Positions 18,938 through 31,705 of a stretch of 64,000 nucleotides of DNA are shown piece by piece; the first letter of the stretch is position 1, and the number at the start of each line of letters is the position of its first letter. This DNA comes from Amyloporia xantha (Eukaryota > Basidiomycota > Agaricomycetes > Polyporales > Adustoporiaceae). Made by a program: the position numbers and the translations under genes. The notes below the pieces were generated by a model. The model saw only the letters and a program-made list of their open reading frames with translations. It was not told the origin of the DNA and ran no database searches. The stretch lies in contig JAYKKR010000034.1 of assembly GCA_036971615.1 (NCBI GenBank), forward strand, positions 1-64,000, read 5' to 3'.

Positions 18938-21900
18938 ATGTCTGATGTAGAGGAAGATGCTGCTTTGAACAACGACGCTGTGGAGGAGAACGAGGAGGTT
19001 GAAGATGAGGAGGAGCAGGAAGAGAGACCGGGCGCATCCTCGAGGCGGGATTACGACGATGAGGAGGACGAGGAAGAAGAGGACGAGGATGAGGATGAGG
19101 AAGAAGACGTAGGAGCCGAGAGAGGGAAAAAGAGGCAGAAGGTACGTCGTAATACTACCTTTCGCAAGCACCGGCTAAGTCAATCGTGCAGCGGGCAAAA
19201 CGTCCTGCTGTAAATCGCTTCCTCGACGTTGAAGCCGAAGTGGACGAGGATGAAGAGGATGAGGAGGATGAAGACGAATACGCACGAGGTATGCCATAAT
19301 GTCTATGTTCTCAGCTTTCCGTTCTAATCTAGTGCTGCAAGACGAGTTCGTTGTCGGTGGCGAGGTCGAGGAGGATGATCTCGCTCGTCGAGCAGCGGAC
19401 CACGCACGATTTGACAGGCGTGAACGTGAACTGGACGACCAGGACCTTGCTAAAATTGCCGAGGATGTCAGTCAACGCTACAGACGTACAGCCGTGCGCT
19501 ATTCGGGCGACATGAGTGACATCCCTCAACGGCTGCTCATGCCGTCGGTGCATGATGCCAATCTGTGGCAAGTGCGCGTTCGGGTATGTTACAGCCATTG
19601 CATGCATCTCGAATCTGGTTTTGACTGCGTTCATATAGCCAGGCAAGGAACGAGACTTGGTGTTCAGTCTTATGCGCAAGGCGATCGACCTAGAATACTC
19701 AAACCGCCCACTTCAAATTCTATCTACATTTCAACGTGACTCACTCCCTGGGATGATATATGTCGAAGCACGGAGCGCGAAGCAGGTCAACGAAGCATGC
19801 AATGGACTGGTTGGGATTTATCCCAGTCGCGGGATCATCCTCGTCCCCATTGAGGAGATGGCGAGTCTGCTACAGATTAAGAAGCAGGACCTCACAGTCA
19901 CCCCGGGCAGCTGGGTCCGCGTCCGGCGAGGAAAATATCAAGGTGACCTTGCGCAAGTCATGGACATCACCGAGAACGGCGAGGAAGTGGGCCTCAAGTT
20001 CATTCCACGAATTGACTTGAACCCAAAGGACGATGGGGCACTCGACGCAATGGGCAAGAAGAGGAAGAAGGGCGTCAACGGACTGTCGTCATTTAGTATG
20101 CGCCCGCCACAGCGCTTCTTCAATTACGAGGAGGTTGTCAAGGTATACGGGCGCAAAGCGGTGTCAAAACGGAATCAGGTCTATGTTTTCCAGAACGACA
20201 CATACAAGGATGGCTTCATCGAGAAGGACTTCCGTTTGAATGCCCTACAGTTGGACAATGTCAACCCCACCCTCGATGAGATCACTCGCTTCACGCGTGG
20301 TCAGGACGGCGCGGAAAATGATTCGAGTGTGGATTTGTCCATTATTGCTGAGGCATCGCGGAAGGCTGCCATATCAGTATTGCAGCCCGGTGATCATGTC
20401 GAGGTGTTTGAGGGCGAGCAAGCTGGTGTGCATGGGACGGTGCACTCCGTTGAGCAGGATATCGTGACCATCCAGCCAGTTGGCGTCGATTTCGATGGTC
20501 AACGGATACAGATACCCGCGCGGAGTGTTCGCAAACGCTTCAAGCCTGGAGACCATGTAAAGGTCATGACCGGGCAAAATGCGGACGAGACAGGTCTGGT
20601 GGTGTCGGTCGTTGACAACATTGTTACCTTCTTGTCGGACATGTCCATGCAGGAGGTAATATGCATTCATCCATCCGATGGCTCTATTGCTAACTCATTT
20701 ACACAGGTGTCTGTATTCTCGAAGGATCTCCGTGAGGCTGCAGAGGTTGGTACGGGTACTAACGTTGTCGGGAATTACGAATTGCACGACCTCGTACAGC
20801 TAGAGTGAGTGATGTGCTGTGCTTGCTAATTTCCCGCCTAACACCGCCTCAGCCTGCAGACTGTCGGTGTGATCTTCAAGACAGAAAGAGACTCATTCCG
20901 TGTGCTCGATCAAAATGGTCAAGTTCGGCTTGTACAACCTCACCAGATCTCCATGGGGAGGAATTCGAACCGAGCAATTGCCACTGATGCGCAGGGCCAC
21001 GAGCTCCGCGTCAATGACAACGTGAAAGAGGTTGATGGCGAAGTACGTCGTACCGTGTTATCTCAGCTCACGCATGTAATGTGAACATATTTTTAGGGAC
21101 GAAAAGGACGGGTGCTGCACACGCACCAGTCGTTCTTTGCATTCCTGCACAATCGGGACTACAACGAGAATGGTGGTGTATTCGTTACACGTGCACGTTC
21201 ACTAGTCTCGCAGGCTCCTAAGGGCAACGCCATGAAGTTCGGCTCTGCTGACCTGTCCAAGATGAATCCTGCACTCAGCGGGGGAGCGATGGGTGGAATG
21301 GTCGGCTCAGGAAATATGGGCCGTGGTCCTAGAGACCGACTCATCGGGACCACTGTTTGTATCATCAAGGGTCCGAACAAGGGGTACGTAGGCACTATCA
21401 AGGACACGAACGGACCTCTCGCCCGCGTGGAACTGGTCACAAACAACAAGGTCATCACGATCGACAAGGAGAAGCTCAAATGGCGGAAGTTCGTAATCTT
21501 GTCATCTTAAGTTGGCCATATGAGCTAACCTTTCTACAGGCCGGACGGTACGTTGGAGGACCTCGAGAGAGCTGGAGGTTTTCCGCGGGGACAGTTCAAC
21601 AGCGGTGGCCCGCGGCCTTCCAATGGGTACAACCTGGGACTGGGCAACCGCACGCCATGGGCTGGGTCGAATCCCACTCCCAATACGTATGGCGATGGGC
21701 GTACACCGGCATGGAGCGCGTCGGCCCGTACGCCCAATCCCTACGCAGATGGCGGGAAGACGCCGGCGTGGAATGCTGCAGCCCGCACGCCCAATCCATA
21801 TGCGGCAGACGGTGGGCGGACACCTGCATGGAACGCCTCGGCGCGTACGCCGAACCCCTATGCCAATTTCGGCGGCGCTACCCCTGCGCGGCCATCATGG

Positions 21901-22685
21901 GGCGGTGCGACGCCGAAGGGAGACGGCAACGCAGGGTGGGGCTCACCATCTCGGCACGCGAACCCCGGGTGGCCAGAAGCCTCTACGTCAACCTGGGTAA
22001 GTTGCTCTGTTACTTGAAATTTTATGGGAGACTGAGTGGTCGTTAGTCCGACGCCCAGACGCCCGGAGCTGCTTTCACACCGGGCGAGTTCGGTGCTACG
22101 CCTGGAGCGCCTACCCCAGGAGTCTTCGACTTTGACTACAGGACACCCGGCGCGTCCTTCAGTGGTCTTCTGGGCGCTACGCCTGCTGCTATTTCCTCGT
22201 ACGAGGACCAGGAGGCCAACTGGGGTAAGCCGCCATTCACGTCCTCGCATGCCTCGTACTGACCCTCTCTGACAGAACTCTCACCACGTTGGCTGGTGGA
22301 GCCCGGGATCACAGGGCACCGCGGCATGGTGGTGGAGGTGCATGATACGACTGGCGGGTGGTTCGATGGCCAGTACGAGGGCAAGCGCGGTGTCGTGCTG
22401 TCCGTTCTGGACACACACAGCGACCAGTTTGAGTCGACTGCGAACGTCAAGTTCGACGAGCCGCTGGACCCGGCGCAGCCCACACTGCAGGTGCCGATAG
22501 AGAAGCTCTTGCCCATAAGCCCGACCAAGGCAAAGCAGGAGGTGATCTTCCTCGCGGGCCGGTTCAAGGGCGAGGAGGGCAGGGTGGACTATTTCGATCC
22601 GGAGCTGGCGGCGGTGGTGACGCGGTCGTATCTCGTTGACGAGCTGCATCCGAAGAAGGTGGTGCTAGTTAGAAAGGATCTCTGA
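18938..22685 (+). CDS. SPT5: Transcription elongation factor SPT5
   Basis: Large subunit of the SPT4-SPT5 (DSIF) complex, which rides on RNA polymerase II and couples elongation to RNA processing. Ten exons: 18938-19141, 19192-19288, 19342-19583, 19639-20655, 20707-20804, 20853-21042, 21097-21488, 21540-21996, 22047-22224, 22276-22685. A highly acidic N-terminus is followed by the NGN domain (GKERDLVFSLMRKAIDL...IYVEARSAKQVNEAC) and several KOW domains (GSWVRVRRGKYQGDLAQV, GDHVEVFEGEQAGVHGTV, GDHVKVMTGQNADETGLV). A C-terminal repeat region has TPAW(N/S)A(S/A)ARTPNPYA units, comparable to the TPAWNSGSK repeats of fission yeast that are phosphorylated during elongation. The last KOW is at the C-terminus (PGITGHRGMVVEV...RFKGEEGRVDYFDP). 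All exons join in frame. The GTTCGT donor of the seventh intron is the only weak site. Confidence 0.96.
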
Positions 22686-23606
22686 TTTGTGCATGGGCGC
22701 GTGCGTGCTCTTTCGCTATTGTAGTATCTTCGTATTGCGTGTACGTGGTTCCCGGCTGTATCCATACCATTTTATTATTCCCTTCAATCCGAGGCCGCAT
22801 CATTAGGCATCTGCATACACCTTTGATGCCCAGGGCGGCCAGAGGCTTGTGGAGCGTTCTCAGTTTGCCTTCGGCCCTTCACGGCGCACGCGGTCGAGGC
22901 CTCTATATATTTTATGTAGCCGAAGGGGAGGGGGTGTCATCCAGTGCAGATATGAGACCTGTGTTCATTCACGTCTGGGGATGTATTACAGACCGTACTG
23001 TTAATTTCCAATAACTATAGCATGTTCATATTAGGCAGCCATCGTGATATTGATGGAACACCGGGAACGGTTGACTAACCTTACGGAGCTCATCCTAAGA
23101 TCGTAAAGACTATACAGCCAACACATTGGAGGATGTACAAAGGGTGCCTACCAGATATCGCGTAATTGGCGCTTCACGCGGTGAGTGTTGTTCACCCTGC
23201 TCGATGCCCATTGCCAGCGCTAACGAGACGCGACCAGGCGCGACCACGTGCCGAATGAACGCGATCGACACGCCACGCGGCTCGCGATAGCCCGCCGAGC
23301 GCTTCTGCTCTCTCCGCGACCCTCCAAGCCTCGCGCGGCGTTTATGGCATTTCTGGCCATATTTTGTGTAGTCTAACTTGCCTCGAAATATCCATGTATC
23401 CACCATCTCCCCCGTGTCCTGTCAGTTATCTCCCCTTTGTCTACCTCATAGCTGACATGGAAAGACCCTGCCCGTCTTGAAGGCTTCTAATAGTGGAGCG
23501 CATGGCTCGCGATCGAGCCCGAACGGTGTCACGAATCGGACGGGCATAGGGGCGGACGAATTTTCGGGGTTATAATAGCGCGGGCTGCAAGAGCGAGGGG
23601 TCTTAG
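22686..23606. other. Intergenic between SPT5 and UVE1
   Basis: No supported gene. Holds the SPT5 3' region and, at its right end, the presumed UVE1 promoter. Confidence 0.45.
23570..23578 (+). promoter_or_regulatory. TATA-like element before UVE1
   Basis: TTATAATAG lies 36 bp upstream of the first in-frame ATG (23607) of UVE1 and about 200 bp upstream of the second (23769). If used at the usual fungal spacing, transcription could begin near or after the first ATG, which would matter for which start codon is included. Position and match only; no expression evidence. Confidence 0.3.
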
Positions 23607-26569
23607 ATGCCCTTGGCTGTCTGCACTCGACCCTCTCTTACTGTTCGCTTGATTTCAGCCGTTGTCCGCACTGTCGCTCGTTCTAGCGTGAACTATTCAG
23701 TTCTACTGTCGTCGACAAAACTATCCAATCTACCAGTTTTTTCCACCCCTGTCGCCCATCTTTCCGTTATGCCCTCGAAACGCAAGCGTAACTCTGAGCC
23801 TTCCTCCTCCACGTCCACAGCTAGTCAACTTCTTCCTCCCGGACACCTACCAGACGTCACAGGCCCACCCACTGAAGACGCCCTCGCAGCAGCAACCGCG
23901 GCCGTGCTCGCCCTGAGTGACCCCATCGCCGGGCTGTCCTCACCAAAGTCCTCGCCTCGCAGGCGGACGTCTGCGCGGACGGCTGTGAGGAAGAGGGTCA
24001 CCCTCAAAGAAGAGTCAGACGAAGATGATAAAGATGGCGGCAGGGAAGAAATCCCGCCGACCGAGCCGGAGAGCAAGCCTCAGAAGAAACAGAAGCGCAC
24101 GCGGAGGAAGAAAGATGCAGAGGTCATCGTGTACGACATCCCCGACGTCGAGCGGAAGCAAACGCTCTTCACGGGTGCGTCCTCCTCCCCGCTTTCCTCG
24201 GTTTTGCTTCTTCCTCCCGTACGTATTTTAAATCATCTCATCGGTCTGATTTCGGCAGGCCGCCTCGGCTACGCGTGCCTGAACACCATCCTCCGCGTGC
24301 GCAAGCCCGAGCCTGTCTTCTGCTCGCGCACATGCCGTCTTGACACCATCCGCAAGAACGGCATCGCATTCGCGAAGGACCTCGGCCTGCGAAATGTCGC
24401 GGATCTCATGGAAGTCATTGAGGTGAGTCTTGGCATGAAGCAGTGCGCGCGTAATAGAATATTTGGTGTGTGAGTGCGTGACGAGGAGCATATATGGACC
24501 CAACATGTCCCGATAAACATTCTGTTGGCGCATGTATGCTATGCCTAGTCGTGCCTGTGTTGATGTTACAGGGCATACTACCCGCATATACGCATATTTG
24601 AGCTAAGACTGCTGCTGTCGAGATAGAACAGTATAAATCCCCTCATCGCAATGACCCTCATGCAGCATTCTATGTTGTCCTTGCTTTTTGTTACACAAGA
24701 ACGAACGCTGACCCACCTCTTCTCTCCCTCACACCCACTCAATCTCTTCCTCCGCGCACACCCATCTCAGTGGAATGAGGCAAACAACATCCGCTTTTTC
24801 CGTGTCTCCTCGGAGATGTTCCCCTTCGCGTCGCACAAGACGCACGGGTACTCCCTCGCGTACGCGCGCGCGGAGCTCAAGGTGCGCTGTCCGTCTCACT
24901 CCCCCCTTTCCTGGCGCTCGCGGGCTCACGCACGGCCACTCGGCGCTGCAGGCGGCGGGCGATCTCGCGCGGCGCTACGGCCACCGGCTGACGACGCACC
25001 CAGGGCAGTTTACGCAGCTCGCGTCGCCGAAGGAGGACGTCGTCGCGGCGAGTGTGCGGGAGCTGGAGTGTGAGTGGCGTTTCGTCCCAGCTTTCATGTG
25101 CGTGTGTCGGATGCTGATGGCTGATGCTGGATGGGGCATAGACCACTGCGAGATGATGCGCTACATGGAGCTCGATCAGGATAGCGTGATCATTATCCAC
25201 ATGGGGGTGCGTAGAATTTTGCTGTCGCGTCCCTTCTTTCCAAAACGATTCTTTTCGGCGTTCGGGCGGGATTTCGAATGGCTTGCGCACTTTGCATTTA
25301 TACTGATCCGAGTATCCGACGTCGATAGGGCATGTATGGCGATAAAGAAGCCACACTCGCACGCTTCCGCGAGAATTACCGCACGAAACTCTCGGACGAG
25401 ATGAAGGCGCGAATGGTGCTCGAGAACGATGAGGTAGGTTGATGATTAATCGGGTCACTTATGGAAGCTTGTATCGAATTATTGGGTGTCCCACAATTGA
25501 CGTATGGCACTTGGGCGCATGTGTAGATGTGCTACAACCCGGACGACCTCTTGCCCGTATGCGAGGAGCTGAACATACCGCTGGTGGTATGTGATCGTTC
25601 CTCTCGTCGTTGGTAGTCGAAATACTCATTGTATGATCGACATACAGCTCGACTACCATCATAACTGGATATATGTACGCGAGCTGCATATATTCACTGT
25701 ATCGTTATTGACGTGTTTGCGTTTGTCAGCCCAGCGTACTTCCTTTTCCAGACCTCCTCTCCCGTGTTGCCGAGACATGGACACGGAAGGGGATCCGCCA
25801 GAAGCAGCACCTCAGTGAGCCGCGCCCTGGCGCAGAGACCGTCATGGAGAAGCGTGCGCATGCGGATAGATGCAAGGAACTGCCGGAAGTGCTCATTGGC
25901 GGCGACGTCGATTTGATGATCGAGGTATGTATTGTATATTCTCTGGCCCTTTTTGCCCTTCGCGTTTGGTTGAACAGGCGGATACGGGTTGGTCTCCAGG
26001 CCAAAGACAAGGAGCAGGCGGTCTTTCAGCTCTACAGGATGTACGGCCTCGAGCCCGTCATACATGAGAACCTACGGCCCGAGAAGCCCCCTAAACCGTT
26101 CGTGCGCGGGAAGGGGCGCGCTGCAGCTCAAGGCGGCGAAGATGGCGAGGGCGACGGAGAAGACGTCGCAGTGCAAGTAGAGGGAGACGTAGGAGTGCAG
26201 AGCATGGGTGGCGTGGAAGAAGATGGCGATGGGACTGAGGACGTCGCGTTAGGACCACCTGCGCCCTTGCTCCCGCATGTGAAGTGGCCACTGAAACGAC
26301 GACGGACGGCGACGAACGTCATCGCGTCGGGTCCTACGTCTGACGGAGACGGGGGCGAGAATTGGCACCTTTCTGAGGAAGAGGTTAGTTCCAGAGGTCG
26401 ACCGATCCCATCGGAGCAATCTCCGCGAAGGCAGCGCGGTGCCTCAAAGAGGAAGACGCATGCCGACATTCTGGTGAACGAAGAGGATGTCATGATGTCC
26501 ATCGACGGGGTGGCTGCAGGCGAGGTTGAGGCTAAGGAACATTCAGACGCAGTGGGAGCAGTTATGTGA
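23607..26569 (+). CDS. UVE1: UV-damage endonuclease UVDE
   Basis: Nicks DNA 5' to UV photoproducts and some other lesions, starting an excision pathway separate from nucleotide excision repair. Ten exons: 23607-24174, 24259-24422, 24771-24881, 24952-25069, 25142-25206, 25329-25433, 25527-25586, 25648-25674, 25730-25924, 26000-26569. The TIM-barrel core has LGYACLNTILR, FFRVSSEMFPFASH, THPGQFTQLASP, HCEMMRYMELDQDSVIIIH, GMYGDKEATLARF, MVLENDE, LDYHHNW and IGGDVDLMIEAKDKEQA, with the metal-binding His/Glu/Asp positions present. A C-terminal extension is acidic, then Lys/Arg-rich. Two in-frame ATGs exist: 23607 gives an Arg/Ser-rich leader without acidic residues for about 50 aa, and 23769 gives MPSKRKRNSEPSS, a nuclear-type start. 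Intron 2 (348 bp) is unusually long for this window. Confidence 0.93.
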
Positions 26570-28199
26570 CCATGGCCCGCAGGGGGTCTGTACTAGGCGA
26601 AGTGATGCGGTCCGAATTCGAGACCCTCACGGGGCTTTTGTAATCGAAGTGTGTTGCATCCATTACTCGATTTATGCATTACATCACAGTGATCGCCAGT
26701 GACCTTCAACAGCGCAAATCGGCGAATAGGCGATTCCATGATGCAAACTCGAAGAGTCGACGAAGACTCGGACAGGCAGAATGTCCTGTCCTCTGGGAGA
26801 TTTGTTCATGGAACATCATGTTCCGTGGACATGTTCCCTTATGTTCCTGCCAGTGGAACCGTGCTTGATGATATGACAAGTGGGACTGCATAGGGGGACG
26901 CAGCGGCTGAGCGGCAACTACTTCGCTGAACTTTCAATTCGATACTGTACAGAGAACGCTATCACGCTCGGTACGCGCCCGACCGTATGCTACTAGCAGT
27001 CATCCCGAGGCCATCAGCGGGAGTCGCGATGGCGAACTCAAGTAGCAGCCGGCGTGACAGTACATCACAAAGCCCGTGAGACGTGACGTCCCGCGATGTA
27101 CGGGTGAATAAAGATCACGTGAACGACACGTCCAACTCAGCGGCCGTGGCCAACCACCGGTGGCCTGGCACTTTCTGTTTTCAACTTGCCATTGTGCTGC
27201 AAAACAAGTCTGCTGCGCAAGCCACACTCCGCTGAAGTTTACGTAGCCGCATCATGGCTCGAAGTACACTTACAACAAGAACCAGACGCAGAATCAAGGC
27301 GCCGACTCGGAAAGTGAGCTTGAAGATGTCATCTTCCTCCGCTACTTCTGCTTCCACTCGTCCAAACGATCCCGTAACTCCGTTCAAGTCGAACAAGCGT
27401 CTCCTAATACAGAACACACCTATTTCGAAAAACGAGAACAGCAGCGGGCAGTACGGATTCGACGAAAAGGATGCGCGAACATAAAATGGAAAGCGTACCG
27501 TGTATATGCATCCATCCCTGCTGAGTCTGTATGACGCCGTTTATCTGAATGTCATTGACGCCGTCTTCGAGTCACACTAATAGGCCACATTCACACTAGA
27601 CCTCATCGAAAATATTCACTGAGATTGCGATGTGGAGGAATTCGTCTCGGCAGTCTGGCGCTTCAAACGCCAGGATATGCCTCTACTACGTGTTCAAGCT
27701 GACAGATCTATGGCTAAAAGCTGTTCTGTGACTATGTTGATCTCTACCGTGCTGCTCGCGGACGAGCTTCATATCTGCGCCTCGGTAAACAGTCTGATCG
27801 GACAAGCGTATGACGGCTCTGGAGACTGGCTCTAGTATCGATGTTACACGGAAGTGTCGAATGCCAGGACGACCCATGTGCAATGTATCGCAACGCCACA
27901 CTCAGGTCTCGAAAGGAAACCATCGTCAGTTCAAGTTTTATGACTCGCACTCAGGACGAAATGACTCTCTTTCCCGTTTCCGTGGGTATTCCGGCGAATG
28001 AAAAGCGTGCATGCCGAACCATGGTTCTCAAGCGGTACTCGGCACCCGAAGCGGTTGAGAGCATAGTGGAGTTCAAGCCCGTTTCCATCGACGTTGTGCG
28101 CGGTCAGTCGCGGTGCTTTGATTACCGTTTTGGTCAGCTTGGTCATTCACGGCTGAGCAGTGACGATAGGGCGAACTGACACCCAAATATATGTTGCTG
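26570..28199. other. Intergenic, one weak small ORF
   Basis: No recognised gene. A Ser/Thr/Lys-rich ORF of 76 codons on the plus strand (27254-27484, starting MARSTLTTRTRRRIK) and a hydrophobic frame opposite it cannot both be real and neither is supported. The stretch ends at the left border of the inverted duplication. Confidence 0.35.
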
Positions 28200-31100
28200 C
28201 TAACAGACTGCTCCTGAAGCGGGTATCGCTGCTCTTCTGCTTCTCACATTTTCGGCCAACTCTTTATTCTGTCTTCTTGGAACTGGAGCCGGAGCTGTGG
28301 ACACTCTGGAAACTCTCTTCGAAGGTGTTCAGTGAGCTTGCGCGGGTAAAACTACTTTAGTGAGCGTCTCTTCCGATTTTGCCCCCATATGTCACGTCTC
28401 CGACAGGATCCCATCAACTGAGACATGTCACGTATGCACATGCCTCCGTTATGAGCAGAGATTGGTAGGTTTGTTGTCAGAAATCCATGTTTACTGATAC
28501 TGCCTAACAGTCCTAATTGAACAAGTGCTCTCATCTATCGATGATAGAATCAGCAAAGTTCAACACCAAAAGTAATCGCACTTCACCCTAACCGGTGAGG
28601 TTTCACACTAATGAGAGCAGCGCTTCGAGCACATATTAACAAGCAGCTGATGGATTGCACATTGAATCCTAATCACGTTCGGCGAATTCCGTTGACTGCA
28701 TTGCAGCCGTGCCGATGTCAAACAGAGCTTCTATTCTTTCAGCATGTAATTGTTGCTTAGCGAGTGAGAGGTCTGCTTGAACGGTGGAATACGTTTTCAT
28801 TTGCGATTTGTTTTGATCCTAAGCTGAGTGAAATTCACAGGCTATCAATCCTGGCTTTCTGTCGATACCATCATGTTGTATGACTCGAATTTTGTATGAT
28901 TCGACAGTCAGATCATAAGGCGAAGTTTTGTCATCGGCAAGTAATTTGGATACACTTACGTGAAACCGTTGTTCGGTCCCCGCAGTCCTGACTTTGATAC
29001 AGCATTGACCCTGGGCGCCATTCGAGGAACATATAAGTCACTAGGAGTTATCGTTTAGTATACATGTAACTTACGCCTGTTTCTGCATCCTTGTCTTTTG
29101 GTCGGCGATGCTTGAAGTACACATTGGCATAGCTACGTTTTCGGTCATAATTCTTCATTACCTCTACACTCAGTGGTTCCATCCGGAACGCTGCCTTGGC
29201 CTTCCTCCCGGTCCGAGGCGAATTCCGCTGATAGGAAATGTTCACCAAATACCATTGGAACATCAGCAGGTAGCATTTGCTAATTGGGCCAAGAAGTATG
29301 GTACGTGGTTCTCTGATCACCGGTGATGAAAACCCGGATGACCTATGATAATGGACATGTTTGTAGGCAATGTGATATACGCACAACTGTTCCACAAGCC
29401 GGCCGTTATCTTGAACACAGTCCGGGCAGCGCAAGGTTTGATGGAGAAGAGAGGGTCCAAATATTCTGACAGACCGCAATTTGTCTTGTTCAATGAGTTG
29501 TGAGTCAACCGCACGTCGAGAATGGAGGCTAATTGAGCACTTATGCATTACTCTTAGCATATTCCCCATACCGATAATGGCGACGATGCCCTATTGTGAC
29601 AAGTGGCGTCGCCAGCGAAAGTGGTTTCAAACTTCCATGGAGACGAAGTCTAACCTCGAAATCTACATTCCCCTTCAACATAGGGAGGTCGATAAATTGC
29701 TATCTGAAATCATTCAGACCCCCAGTGAATTTCCTCGCCATCTCAAAAGGTAATTCGCCGTGTTCACTGCGATGTCACCTTGTTGATCAACTTACGTCAG
29801 ATTCGCTGGTGCGTTGATGCTGGAAATCGGTTATGGACACCGGGTTACATCTGTGGAGGATGAGTACATGGTGGCAGCGGATGAAACCGTGACAAAAACC
29901 GTCGAAGCCGGAAGTTTGGTAGCAACACTTGTCGACTTTTTCCCAATCTGTATGACCTCAAATTTTGTTGCAATACCGTCCATTCTTACTACATTGATTG
30001 GGCTACAGTGAAACATATCCCAATGTGGATGCCAGGTGGCGGCTTCAAACGGGATGCGCTGGTCGTCAAAGGTATGCTCCAGGAGATTATCGATACTCCT
30101 TTTGAGGGAGTACGCAAGGCCATGGCAAGTGGACATGATTCTGAAACCGGCTGTCGCTAATGAAACATAGATGTCAGGATTTGCTAAACCATCTTTTACA
30201 ACATTTATGATTGAGGAATGCTCGCAGAATGGACATCTCACAGCAGATGATGAGTGTGACATCAAGAGCGCAGCTATGCTCATGTATGCCGGTGAGTCTA
30301 TTTATTATGTTTCCACATGCATGGTCACCTGATGGCGTTATGGTGGCAGCGGGGTCTGATACAGTGAGCCTCAACTGGTGTTTGTTTATATCATATTGCA
30401 GCTTATTTGTTTACGAGACTATTACTACTTTAACCACCTTCGTTTTGGCCATGGTTCTCCATCCCGAAGTCTTCCGGAAGGCTCAAGCAGAAATTGATCG
30501 GGTCATTGGAACGGCGAGACTTCCACAAATGGATGACAGGGAATCGCTGCCTTACGTTGAGAGCGTCGTCAGAGAGGTCTATCGGTATGTCACTCACCAT
30601 TTTCCACCTCCTCATTTTAAAACATCTATAAAGCTGGCACCCACCCATACCTCTCGGTCAGCCTTCACAGTGTCTTGTGTGACGCACGATTGATAGTATT
30701 ATTTAGGGATTCCGCATCAAGTTACAGAAAATGACGAATATGATGGATTCCTTATTCCGAAGAGATCAATGATCATTTCGAACCTCTGGTTCGTACGGGT
30801 CTCTATGAATTGCATGGATGTGGGTATGACTTGATCGTGTATTTCAAGGTCAATGGGTCAGGATTCAAGTATATATCCTGATCCAGAAACGTTTCGCCCG
30901 GAGCGATTTGAAGAGATGGACGACCGCACAGCAACCTCCGCAGATCCACGGAAGTTTGTATTCGGGTTCGGTCGACGGTATGCGTCCTATCTAGGCGTGA
31001 AATCGCATATAGTATCATCGAACCTCACACTCCCGCTGACAGCATTTGCCCCGGGCGTTTTCTTGCGGACTCTAGTATCTGGCTAGTAGCGGCTAATATG

Positions 31101-31705
31101 CTGGCAACCCTGGATATCCGTAAAGCACGCGACTCTGCAGGCCGAGAAATCACGCCCGTACCACGTTTCAAATCCGGTGCCATCAGGTATGGCTTTCCTA
31201 AAGCTCCAGTAGGCTTGGAACTAGTGTTGACGCTGTATGATTAGCCACGTAGAGCCCTTTGTTTGTGAGATTCGCCCTCGCACTCAGGCGGTCGTGGACA
31301 TGGTCGCACAGCGGGTCTCGGAGCACATTGATTAGTATCTGTTAATATGACTTCCCATTCCAATGCGTGCTGAATTGATCAATAGTACGTCTTTGAATCA
31401 AGGATGGATCCTTTTGCTTGCCAGTGATCTCTTAGCTACCCTTTACCCGTTCTAATGTGCGGTCCAATTGGTGAGAGCACGAGACGGCAGCTTGTTGAAT
31501 AACATATTTCTCACTCCATTTCTTCTCTTAGATAGTACTAGAGAGGATATCGCTCTTTCCGACATCATCAATTCGTGACCATGTCGTGGATATTAAGCAG
31601 TCCCCAGCCTGCGCCGGTATAATGCCATATGAGTAGGACAAATATCAGACCGACGGAATCCCAAAATTGACACTTACCACTCGAGTATTCGCTCCGCTTT
31701 TCAGT
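28200..31705 (+). repeat. Inverted segmental duplication, left arm (P450 copy A)
   Basis: About 3.5 kb that reappears in reverse orientation at 59,155-62,632. Similarity begins at AGACTGCTCCTGAAGCGGGT and includes about 900 bp of upstream non-coding DNA (for example ATCTATCGATGATAGAAT and GATACTGCCTAACAGTCCT), all 13 P450 exons and introns, and about 350 bp downstream to CTCCGCTTTTCA. By eye the arms are roughly 85-90% identical, with differences in exons and introns alike. No transposon ends or target-site duplications were noticed at the borders. Confidence 0.92.
29108..31335 (+). CDS. Cytochrome P450 monooxygenase, intact copy A
   Basis: Haem-thiolate monooxygenase, expected on the ER membrane, supplied by a P450 reductase; substrate unknown. 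Thirteen exons: 29108-29300, 29367-29499, 29558-29749, 29801-29949, 30009-30124, 30171-30291, 30350-30363, 30418-30584, 30634-30656, 30707-30788, 30849-30977, 31043-31186, 31245-31335, all in frame. N-terminal membrane anchor ([13 protein letters not shown]) followed by the Pro-rich hinge [16 protein letters not shown]-helix AGSDT is split around a 14-nt exon. The K-helix has ESVVREVYR (ExxR). PERF region is FRPERF. Haem loop FGFGRRICPGRF with the Cys ligand is interrupted by an intron. One intron (30125-30170) has a GC-AG boundary (ATG|GCAAGT). Architecture resembles the large Agaricomycete families related to CYP64/CYP5150-type enzymes; family not assigned. Confidence 0.9.

Noticed and set aside
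27181..27484. Opposed ORFs of 76 and 78 codons near 27.3 kb
   Set aside because: They overlap on opposite strands, and neither has a recognisable domain or splice support.
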